From a virus, in the IMG/VR virus record IMGVR_UViG_3300046536_000466, positions 1-57,068 of that record: 57,068 bases of DNA, one strand, 5' to 3'. Both the position numbers and the translations under genes were made by a program. Below the pieces are notes generated by a model, which was given only the letters and a program-made list of their open reading frames with translations, did no database searches and was not told the DNA's origin. Positions 47,345 through 53,603 of this stretch are shown in pieces; the stretch's first letter is position 1, and each line of letters begins with the position of its first letter.

Positions 47345-47506
47345 TTAGTCGCTGTCGAGCACCCACTGGAGTACGCAGGTGAGGACTCCTCCAGCGATGA
47401 GACCAACGCCCATACCGAAGATATTCCAGCATCCTGCTGTGATGAGTGTAAATCCTCCTGTCAAGAGAGTCGCTGGCCGCAAATCTTTCAGCTTCTTGGG
47501 GTTCAC
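47345..47506 (-). CDS. Very small membrane protein between portal and terminase
   Basis: 53 codons, GTG at 47506 preceded by GAGGAAGGGTCAC, TAA at 47345-47347. VNPKKLKDLRPATLLTGGFT, then LITAGCWNIFGMGVGLIAGG: basic N terminus and two hydrophobic runs. Fills exactly the gap between the terminase and portal genes. Function unknown. Confidence 0.68.
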   Translation of the reverse strand: MNPKKLKDLRPATLLTGGFTLITAGCWNIFGMGVGLIAGGVLTCVLQWVLDSD

Positions 47507-47517
47507 GTGACCCTTCC

Positions 47518-48912
47518 TCATCCGACGAACCTCACCCGCGGCCGACCAACGAGATCCCGCTCCGCGACCATGTAGCGCAGCGCGTCCATCGCGTGGTCGT
47601 TCTCCTTCAGCGGTTCTTCCTTCAAGCCACCCTTGTTGCCCGGGCGCACGGCCCAGACGTAGCCGGTGATCTCTTCCGCCGCCTCCATAGGGCGCGCAGC
47701 CTCCTCAAGCTCCGGATCTCGCTCAATGAGGGAGTCGCGGCAGATGAACAGGCGCGGCTTGCCGTCCCCCTGGACCTTCAGACGGGACTGCACCGCTTGG
47801 ATCCCGTCCGATACCGACTTCTTCGCGGGGATGGTGGACATGCCGAGGTGACGCTCCAGCGTGGCCCGGTCCTCCGCATCGTGGTCACAGATCACCGCGC
47901 GCGGCTGCGGCTCCGTCCACTCCATCCGACACGTCTTGCAATCGTGGCAGTCATGGTCGCTGGCCTTCGACTTGCAGCACTCCACGCACTGCGTGACCAG
48001 GCGCAACATGTGCTTCGCGTGGTCTTCGACCAGGCGGCGAGTTCGATACACCTGCCTGTACAGATACAGCCGGCCGTCCCCGTCTTCGGCCCACCACAGG
48101 GCGGCGAAAGGTGCGGTGTACCCGAAGTCGATGGAGAGCCACCTGGTCCACCCGGCGGGGATGTTGATCGGGTCGATGAGGTGAACGGTGGGGTCGAAGT
48201 TCTCGTAGACCTGGCCTTCAGCCGCAACCCATTGACCATGACGCAGTCGTTTGAACCGGACGCCTGTGAGTGCGTCGAGCTTGTTGATGTAGTCCTTGCC
48301 GCGCTCGGTCAGGGTGCCGTCGGCGTTGTACAGGACGGGATTGTCCTCATGGCGGCACTTGATCATCTTTGTGCGGCCGCCGATGCAGCGTTGGTGCAGC
48401 CAATGATCGGGCTTGTCCGGGTTGCAGTCGGCGATCAGTTGTTGGAACGAGATGACGCCGTTGCGCAAGCGGGTGGTGATGTTCTCCCAGTCCGTGGTGG
48501 TCAGCTCGATGGCTTCCTGCACGTAAACCGCGTCGTACTCCGAGGACATGATCTTGGTCGGCTTGTCCATCCCGCCGATCATGATCCGTGAACCGTTCGA
48601 GTACCGATACTGCGGCGGCTCCTCCGCCGATCCTCCGTAGAACGAAACGATCCCGGTGGCCAGCGCCTCCTTTGCCACATGCTCTCGGTACGTGACCAGC
48701 GCCGTGGACCCGAGAGACTCGCGGGTCTTGCGGACGATGAGCCCGCGCATTCCCTTGTTGGCGAGCGCCATGAGGTGCAGCTTCTCCAGGCACGCCCGGC
48801 TCTTCCCCGTGCCTGCCGGCCCGCTCAGGAGCACCTCGGGGGCGCGGCACCGCATCAACTCCAGCGCCGCGCCCCAAGGCTCGTACCGATGGACTGTCTC
48901 ACTCACGCGCAT
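47518..48912 (-). CDS. terL: Terminase large subunit with Cys-rich insertion
   Basis: 464 codons, ATG at 48912. ATPase: Walker A GPAGTGKS (residues 31-38), Walker B-like YDAVYVQEAIE (126-136), coupling SFQQLIADCNPD. Nuclease: Asp262 in SIDFGYTAPF, Asp343 in ICDHDAEDRA, and NDHAMDALRY near residue 448. An insertion at about 309-328 has five Cys and two His (CVECCKSKASDHDCHDCKTC), a likely zinc site not usual in the family. Cleaves and pumps DNA into the head. Confidence 0.93.
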   Translation of the reverse strand: MRVSETVHRYEPWGAALELMRCRAPEVLLSGPAGTGKSRACLEKLHLMALANKGMRGLIVRKTRESLGSTALVTYREHVAKEALATGIVSFYGGSAEEPPQYRYSNGSRIMIGGMDKPTKIMSSEYDAVYVQEAIELTTTDWENITTRLRNGVISFQQLIADCNPDKPDHWLHQRCIGGRTKMIKCRHEDNPVLYNADGTLTERGKDYINKLDALTGVRFKRLRHGQWVAAEGQVYENFDPTVHLIDPINIPAGWTRWLSIDFGYTAPFAALWWAEDGDGRLYLYRQVYRTRRLVEDHAKHMLRLVTQCVECCKSKASDHDCHDCKTCRMEWTEPQPRAVICDHDAEDRATLERHLGMSTIPAKKSVSDGIQAVQSRLKVQGDGKPRLFICRDSLIERDPELEEAARPMEAAEEITGYVWAVRPGNKGGLKEEPLKENDHAMDALRYMVAERDLVGRPRVRFVG

Positions 48913-49681
48913 ACCGCCTGAGATAAGCAGCCGCAGCTTCCAGCCGCTCAGGAGCGTCTCGCATCAGACCGATGGCCGTGTTGCAGTTGCCGCACGTGAG
49001 GGCGCGGAGGCAGTTCCCGCAACTCTTCCCTTTTCCGGGGCAGCATGCGTGATCGTGGTCGACGTGAAGCACGGCAGGCTTGTCGCCGCAGATGGCGCAG
49101 GCGCCTCCCTGCGCCGCAGCGCGTGCCTCGTAGTCAACGAGCGTGATCCCAAAGTTCTCGACTAGCTTCCGGTTGCGCATGCAGCGCCTGCAGCGAGGGT
49201 TGAGCCCGTCCGCGCAGTTCTTTGACCCGTGATAGTTGTCGAGGGTCTTCCATTCTCGGCAGAGTCTGCACTGCTTCCTGCCTTGGGCATCGCGGATAAC
49301 GGTGGACACGTGCTCCCGGATCGCTGGATCTCCGATGGAGCCGGTGCGCTTGACCCGGGCGTAGTGCGTGTAGCAATAGCCGCCCGTGTTGTGCTTGCGC
49401 CCGCAGTCTTCGACGGAACAGATGAGCGCGGATTGTGGGAGGTCCGGAAGCCCGCTGCGGCGCAGTCGGCCGTAGTGCATCTCGCACAAGCCGCGGCATT
49501 TCAGCGGCTTCTTGCACCCCTCGCTGGTGCATGCGCGTTGACGCGGAGCGGCTTGGGGCTGCGCGATCTCAGCCGGGCCCGCGATGCCTGTGGCCTTCCA
49601 CCGCTTGTAGTGGGCTGTGCAGTAACTCTTCCCGTAATGGCGCCTGCCGCATTCGGGCACACTGCAAGTACGCTTGGCCAT
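48899..49681 (-). CDS. HNH/Endonuclease VII-like protein beside the terminase
   Basis: 260 codons, ATG at 49681. Three N-terminal zinc repeats (CSVPECGRRHYGKSYC, CTSEGCKKPLKCRGLC, CSVEDCGRKHNTGGYC), a CRLCREW ribbon, then the Endonuclease VII core: GGACAICGDKPAVLHVDHDH, CLRALTCGNCNTAIGLMRD. Overlaps terL by 14 bases. HNH proteins next to terminase assist cos cleavage in HK97-like phages; a homing or junction-cutting enzyme is the alternative. Confidence 0.88.
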   Translation of the reverse strand: MAKRTCSVPECGRRHYGKSYCTAHYKRWKATGIAGPAEIAQPQAAPRQRACTSEGCKKPLKCRGLCEMHYGRLRRSGLPDLPQSALICSVEDCGRKHNTGGYCYTHYARVKRTGSIGDPAIREHVSTVIRDAQGRKQCRLCREWKTLDNYHGSKNCADGLNPRCRRCMRNRKLVENFGITLVDYEARAAAQGGACAICGDKPAVLHVDHDHACCPGKGKSCGNCLRALTCGNCNTAIGLMRDAPERLEAAAAYLRRYARE

Positions 49682-49708
49682 GTCGATCTCCTCAGTAGAT
49701 CGGCCGCG

Positions 49709-49747
49709 CCCCGGGAGTGTTGGTAGCACTCGCCGGGGTTTTCTGTT
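49709..49747 (+). terminator. Hairpin ending GGGGTTTTCTGTT before the HNH/EndoVII gene
   Basis: CCCCGG-GA-GTG...GCAC-CG-CCGGGG followed by TTTTCTGTT. Same 13-base end as the hairpin at 24773. It lies between the small terminase gene and the Endonuclease VII-like gene. Confidence 0.55.
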
Positions 49748-49806
49748 GCCCCTGATTCTATCGTTTCCGCAGGTCAACCGCCGGGAAACCAGGGGCAGTT
49801 GCCTCC

Positions 49807-50370
49807 TCAAGTGAGGTCCGCAGGATCAACGCCGACGACCTCGTACTTCACGCCGCCGGAGTGTTCGATCTTGTTGGGCTGCTTGAGTCCCCACAGGTCT
49901 TGGTATGCCTTGCGCACGTCGAGCGCTACGCGGATGGCTTGGAGCTTGGGGCCGTCGTCGGGGAGTGGTTCTTCCTGCCCGGTGTCGGGGTTGCGCCACA
50001 TCACGATCCGTCCGTGGGAGACGGTGACGTGGTTGCGCTGGAGGATCGCGCACGCTTCGGCGTACAGGACGTCCAGTTCCTCGGACTCGGTGGCGATGAG
50101 TTTGGTGACGGCCGGCCGGGCGACGTCGGCTTTGGCTTGGTCGATGCCGAGTCGGGCGTCTTTGTGGTCGTAGTAGCCGAAGAGTTCGGCGAGTTGGCGG
50201 TAGCTGGTGCCGGGGTGGTCGGCGAGGTAGTCGGCTGCGGCGGCGTCGCGGCGGGCGGTTTTGATGCTGCGGGTGAAACGCCCGCGCCCGTCTCGCTGGC
50301 GGGCCTGCGGTGTTTCCGGGCCCGAGCCGTCCGGCTCGGCCGGTACGGGTGGCTCGTTACCGGTAGTCAT
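49807..50370 (-). CDS. Terminase small subunit candidate
   Basis: 187 codons, ATG at 50370. RRDAAAADYLADHPGTSYRQ, LAELFGYYDHKDARLGIDQA: an HTH of the terminase-small type, then a central helical region and a conserved-looking end (KIEHSGGVKYEVVGVDP), which is typical of small terminase proteins. First gene of the head operon, with a strong terminator upstream. cos or pac recognition is expected. Confidence 0.82.
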   Translation of the reverse strand: MTTGNEPPVPAEPDGSGPETPQARQRDGRGRFTRSIKTARRDAAAADYLADHPGTSYRQLAELFGYYDHKDARLGIDQAKADVARPAVTKLIATESEELDVLYAEACAILQRNHVTVSHGRIVMWRNPDTGQEEPLPDDGPKLQAIRVALDVRKAYQDLWGLKQPNKIEHSGGVKYEVVGVDPADLT

Positions 50371-50422
50371 GGTCTGATGGTAACGGCGTGTGCAACTGGG
50401 TGGCGGTGGTGCGCACGCGGTG

Positions 50423-50455
50423 GAGGGGCTCGACCGGGTGGCGGTCGAGCCCCTC
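50423..50455. terminator. Strong terminator upstream of the terminase operon
   Basis: GAGGGGCTCGACC pairs perfectly with GGTCGAGCCCCTC around 7 bases. It insulates the packaging operon from the small genes upstream; the late promoter would lie between 50371 and 50422. Confidence 0.82.
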
Positions 50456-50493
50456 AGCTGTGCAGGGGTGCGGTCAGGCTTCCCTGGCATGCC

Positions 50494-50625
50494 TTATTCG
50501 TCGTCGGTGAGTTCACCGGTCCCCGGGTCGCGGGGGCATTCGCATCCACATGGGCCGTGCTGGCTGGCGCAGTGGCAGTAGCAGCCGGATTCACCGCAGG
50601 GCTCGATGTAGTCGTCGTCACGCAT
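50494..50625 (-). CDS. Very small Cys-rich protein
   Basis: 43 codons, ATG at 50625 with GGAGG 8 bases before, TAA at 50494. CGESGCYCHCASQHGPCGCE: seven Cys in about 20 residues, then an acidic end. A small metal-binding peptide; function unknown. Confidence 0.68.
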   Translation of the reverse strand: MRDDDYIEPCGESGCYCHCASQHGPCGCECPRDPGTGELTDDE

Positions 50626-50639
50626 GCAGAAGTCCTCCG

Positions 50640-50828
50640 TTAGGGATTGGCCTGGCGGCGCGCTTGCCGCTGGGTACAGCGATGTTCGGGCAGGGTGGTC
50701 AAGGTCTCGGTGTGGACCAGGTAGGCGCAGTCGGCGCATCGAACGAAGCCGGTAAGGCGCCACAGCTCATCAACTGTCACGCCTTCCGGCTCAAGCTCCA
50801 CAAACGCGGGCCGGTTCTTAGCGACCAC
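50640..50828 (-). CDS. Small Cys pair protein
   Basis: 62 codons, GTG at 50828. FVELEPEGVTVDELWRLTGF, then VRCADCAYLVHTETLT and HRCTQRQ: CxxC, His and Cys suggest a small zinc site. Overlaps the upstream gene by 11 bases. Confidence 0.68.
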   Translation of the reverse strand: MVAKNRPAFVELEPEGVTVDELWRLTGFVRCADCAYLVHTETLTTLPEHRCTQRQARRQANP

Positions 50829-51228
50829 AGCGGGCTGTCGCGAGGAAGGCGAGCGGGTTGACGCCGTTGCCGTCGTCGTCGACGGTCATCAGCCACTCGT
50901 CGAACAGGTCGTCGCCGAGGCGCTCGTTCAGCTCATCCATCATCCAGCCGCGCACAATGGCGAGTTCCTGGGTGACGGGCTTGCCCTCGGTGGCCATCCA
51001 GGCGAGGCACAGGGCCTCGTCGGTGAGCTTGGCGGCCATCTTCTGCACTGTCTTCTCGGACTGGCTGGCGCGGTGCCTGATGATCGCCTCGATGGTCCAC
51101 CCCAGACGCTCAGCCTCGGCGCGGTCGATGCGGGTGCAGTTGTCGCACGCGTCGAGGGAGATGGAACCGGCGCGAGTGAGCGTGTGGGTGGCGGGCTGCT
51201 TGCAGGTCCAACAGAGGCGGGCGGACAT
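50818..51228 (-). CDS. Cys-pair hypothetical protein
   Basis: 136 codons, ATG at 51228. CWTCKQPATHTLTRAGSISL and CDNC form a small zinc ribbon; the rest is helical (RAEAERLGWTIEAIIRHRAS, LNERLGDDLFDEWLMTVDDD). A nucleic-acid-binding helper is possible; no family recognised. Confidence 0.72.
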   Translation of the reverse strand: MSARLCWTCKQPATHTLTRAGSISLDACDNCTRIDRAEAERLGWTIEAIIRHRASQSEKTVQKMAAKLTDEALCLAWMATEGKPVTQELAIVRGWMMDELNERLGDDLFDEWLMTVDDDGNGVNPLAFLATARCGR

Positions 51229-51288
51229 GGACGGCTCCTTGCGGGTCTGGCTGGTGGTCTGGTTCGTCTGCTGCGCCGTGAAGTTGGT

Positions 51289-51672
51289 TCAGGCAGCCTC
51301 CGTGTAGTTGGAGGCGAGCAGGTGGCGGGTGCCCTTGTACGAGTTGAGGCCGGCGTAGAGGGCTTCGTCGATGGGGCCGTAGACGTGGACGTGGATCCAC
51401 TTGCCGGTGGTGCGGTGCTGCGCCCAGACCCGCAGGGGTTCGGTGCCGTTGGCGGCGATGTACGCCTTCTTGGCGTGGCGGCCGAACCAGCTCTTCTTGC
51501 CGTCGGGGAGGTCGCCGCCGCCGATGCGGTCCAGGAAGTCCCCGGTCTTGATGAGCCGGCCCGACTCGACGAGGGCGCCGATGATGCCGGAGAGGGTGCG
51601 GTAGCCGAGGGCTTTGGTGGTGTGGGTGGCGGTGCGGAGGGTGTTGCGGCGGGTGCGGGCCTTGGCGTTCAT
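51289..51672 (-). CDS. Hypothetical protein beside divergent promoter
   Basis: 127 codons, ATG at 51672. Basic N terminus (MNAKARTRRNTLRTATHTTK), then GYRTLSGIIGALVESGRLIK and HVHVYGPIDEALYAGLNSYK. Diverges from the small regulator at 51778 across repeated operators. No cysteines, mixed helix/strand. Function unknown. Confidence 0.7.
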   Translation of the reverse strand: MNAKARTRRNTLRTATHTTKALGYRTLSGIIGALVESGRLIKTGDFLDRIGGGDLPDGKKSWFGRHAKKAYIAANGTEPLRVWAQHRTTGKWIHVHVYGPIDEALYAGLNSYKGTRHLLASNYTEAA

Positions 51673-51702
51673 CGGGATCCCCCTCGTGGTGCGGCGTTCG
51701 CT

Positions 51703-51768
51703 ATGCCTCATAGACTAGGCCTAACCCGTGAGGCATGTCAACTAGGCTAGGCCTAGTTCGTGAGGCAT
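51703..51768. promoter_or_regulatory. Operator region with 21-bp direct repeats
   Basis: TAGGCCTA-ACC-CGTGAGGCAT (51716-51736) and TAGGCCTA-GTT-CGTGAGGCAT (51748-51768) match at 18 of 21 bases, 32 bases apart. An inverted ATGCCTCA lies at 51703-51710. They lie between divergent genes starting at 51672 and 51778. Confidence 0.72.
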
Positions 51769-51777
51769 ACTGGGGGC

Positions 51778-51984
51778 ATGGTCACCCGAGACGACGTCAC
51801 CAAGATCCGACAGACCTACGACGAGGCGGTCGCCGAAGCGGAACGCGCACGCGCACGGGATCTCGCAAAGGCCGCCGACCACATGCCGCAGAAGGACATC
51901 ATCGAAGCCACTGGCTACAGCCGAGAGACCGTCAGGCGCCTGATTGCTGAAGGGCGTCAACTCTCAGGGGGGACCACCGCATGA
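51778..51984 (+). CDS. Small coiled-coil/HTH regulator
   Basis: 68 codons, ATG at 51778. A charged helix (MVTRDDVTKIRQTYDEAVAE) is followed by MPQKDIIEATGYSRETVRRL, a short HTH. Same plan as the regulators at 531 and 10498. Sits just downstream of 21-bp repeats; likely an autoregulated repressor of both divergent operons. Confidence 0.76.
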   Translation: MVTRDDVTKIRQTYDEAVAEAERARARDLAKAADHMPQKDIIEATGYSRETVRRLIAEGRQLSGGTTA

Positions 51985-52454
51985 GCAGCGCTGGCGAGAC
52001 CCTCGCCACGGAGCGCATCCAAGCCGCCGGGTACCGGGCCTTAGAGCCGTACCCCGGACGGGTCAACCTGCGGTGGCTGCTGGAATGCGTCGAGTGCGGC
52101 GAGCAGCAGCGGCTCCGCCCGGACCCCAAGCTGAAGCCGTGCCAGCACAAGCAGCGGCGCGCCGACGAGGCCTCGGCCCAGCGGTACTTGGACGCGCTCC
52201 TGGCGGTGCGGGTTCGGACGCTGGGCACGAAGAACCTGCGGGCGCTGGAGGATCACCCGGGCGGTGAGGGCGAGTTGTGGTGGGTGGAGTGCAAGTACTG
52301 CGGCCGGACGTGGCACATGCGTGAGGACCAGCTGCGAGCCTGTCCGCACAAGGGGACGGGGGACGCAGGAGCCCCTCCGTCACCAGCCAAGCCAGCCCCG
52401 AAGCGAAGGGCTAAAGCGGAGCGCCCGGTGAGCAGCGAGGGGAACAACGCATGA
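51981..52454 (+). CDS. Double zinc-ribbon protein
   Basis: 157 codons, ATG at 51981 overlapping the previous stop (ATGA). LLECVECGEQQRLRPDPKLK with CQH, and later VECKYCGRTWHMREDQLRAC with PHK: two related CxxC...C-x-H ribbons. The two halves share a similar order (YLDALL, LEDH). DNA- or RNA-binding is likely. Basic C-terminal tail. Confidence 0.74.
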   Translation: MSSAGETLATERIQAAGYRALEPYPGRVNLRWLLECVECGEQQRLRPDPKLKPCQHKQRRADEASAQRYLDALLAVRVRTLGTKNLRALEDHPGGEGELWWVECKYCGRTWHMREDQLRACPHKGTGDAGAPPSPAKPAPKRRAKAERPVSSEGNNA

Positions 52455-52651
52455 GCGAGCGCGTGCCACACGAGGTCGCCGAACTCCGCTCGTACTACGG
52501 GCCCACCGACTGGAACCCCGACGCGGGCCGCTTGTGGCACTACGACTGCCCGGCCGGGCAGGGCGAGGTCATGTACGACAAGGACGGCGCCGCGTTCTGC
52601 GAGGGCTGCGGGGCGTGGCAGGCGCCGGAAGACGAGGAGACCACGCCATGA
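52451..52651 (+). CDS. Small Cys-containing protein
   Basis: 66 codons, ATG at 52451 in a 4-base overlap. VAELRSYYGPTDWNPDAGRL, then CPAGQGEVMYDKDGAAFCEG-CG: Cys at three positions gives a possible zinc site. Acidic end. Function unknown. Confidence 0.68.
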   Translation: MSERVPHEVAELRSYYGPTDWNPDAGRLWHYDCPAGQGEVMYDKDGAAFCEGCGAWQAPEDEETTP

Positions 52652-52827
52652 GCGAGCAGCCGAGCCCCGTCGACACCCTGTACCTGGACGCGGAACACCT
52701 CGTGCTCACCGCCGAGGCGCAACCGCCGCTGGAACCGAGGCAGCGCGTCCGGCCCGGCGGTCGCCCGTTCCCCGGCCTGTTCCCGGTCGCGGGTCTGGTG
52801 CGCCCGGGTGAGGAGCCCACCACATGA
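52648..52827 (+). CDS. Small Pro-rich hypothetical protein
   Basis: 59 codons, ATG at 52648 overlapping the previous stop (ATGA). MSEQPSPVDTLYLDAEHLVL, then a Pro/Arg-rich tail (RVRPGGRPFPGLFPVAG). No fold recognised. Packing on both sides supports it. Confidence 0.62.
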   Translation: MSEQPSPVDTLYLDAEHLVLTAEAQPPLEPRQRVRPGGRPFPGLFPVAGLVRPGEEPTT

Positions 52828-53021
52828 GCGCTGACCTTGCCGAGATCCTCGCCCGCGAACTGGGTGACGCCGACGCAGCGAGCGATGCCCTACGTGACCG
52901 GCTCGACCGCGCCAACCGGGCCCTGATCCAAGTCCTGTACATCGCCGAGGTGATCGACGCGAACGGCATCAAGTGGGCAGCCGACTCGGTGCGAGCGGCT
53001 GTACGAACAGCCGTCGAGTAG
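52824..53021 (+). CDS. Small helical protein
   Basis: 65 codons, ATG at 52824 overlapping the previous stop. MSADLAEILARELGDADAAS, then DRANRALIQVLYIAEVIDAN: helical with heptad character, no cysteine. Last gene of a five-gene plus-strand operon, followed by a terminator. Confidence 0.68.
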   Translation: MSADLAEILARELGDADAASDALRDRLDRANRALIQVLYIAEVIDANGIKWAADSVRAAVRTAVE

Positions 53022-53036
53022 CCCACCGGATGACGA

Positions 53037-53066
53037 AGGCCCCGCCCCATCCCGGGAGCGGGGCCT
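53037..53066. terminator. Terminator between convergent operons
   Basis: AGGCCCCGC pairs with GCGGGGCCT around 12 bases. It ends the plus-strand operon (stop 53021) and the lipoprotein gene on the other strand (stop 53079). Confidence 0.75.
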
Positions 53067-53078
53067 CTGTGCGTCAGA

Positions 53079-53414
53079 TCACGGCTCAGTCGGACACGAC
53101 GCCGGATCGTCCGTGCACGCCTTGAACGACGCCTGCGCCCGCCGGTTTCGCTTGCTCAGCCCCGCCATGTACGCATCGAGTTGGGCACTGTCCGCCAGTC
53201 CCTTGCACACTGACGGCGTGTCGTCCGAGCTGGCTCCCGCGTCGATCGCGTCCGCCCATGCGTTCACGCACGCGGCCCGCTGCTGAGTGGCGGACAGTGC
53301 GGGTGTCTTCGTGACCGTGATGGTCGGCGTCGGCTTGTCGTCGCTGCTGCTGCTCCCGCATCCGGTGAGCAGCAGTCCGGCGGTGAGCAGTAGTGCGGTG
53401 GTGGTGTGGCGCAT
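53079..53414 (-). CDS. Secreted lipoprotein
   Basis: 111 codons, ATG at 53414. MRHTTTALLLTAGLLLTGCG has an N-terminal positive charge, hydrophobic core and the lipobox LLTGC with the lipidated Cys at residue 19. It is followed by a Ser/Asp/Thr-rich linker and a small domain with CVNAWADAIDAG, SVCKGLADSA, CTDDPASC. In phages such proteins may block superinfection; in conjugative elements they may act in entry exclusion. Which of the two is not decided. Confidence 0.78.
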   Translation of the reverse strand: MRHTTTALLLTAGLLLTGCGSSSSDDKPTPTITVTKTPALSATQQRAACVNAWADAIDAGASSDDTPSVCKGLADSAQLDAYMAGLSKRNRRAQASFKACTDDPASCPTEP

Positions 53415-53479
53415 GGTCCCCCCAGGACAGTGTGTGGCGGGGATGCTAGCGCCGGCCACCGACAGGGACGCCCGGAACG

Positions 53480-53580
53480 CGGGAAACAGCCACCCGAACG
53501 GGGTCCCCAACCGGGTCCAACGCAGCGCCCGCGACGGGACCCTGACACGGCAACGCCGGGACCCCGAACGGGACCCCCGC
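53480..53580. repeat. GC-rich repeats between lipoprotein and traB
   Basis: CGGGACCC occurs at 53535, 53557 and 53569, and GGGTCC in the opposite sense at 53501 and 53513. CCGAACGGG also occurs twice (53494 and 53565). These lie in the intergenic region just after the traB stop. They could be TraB recognition repeats (clt-like) or terminator hairpins. Confidence 0.5.
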
Positions 53581-53603
53581 GAAATGCTGCCTGACCTGCG
53601 CTT

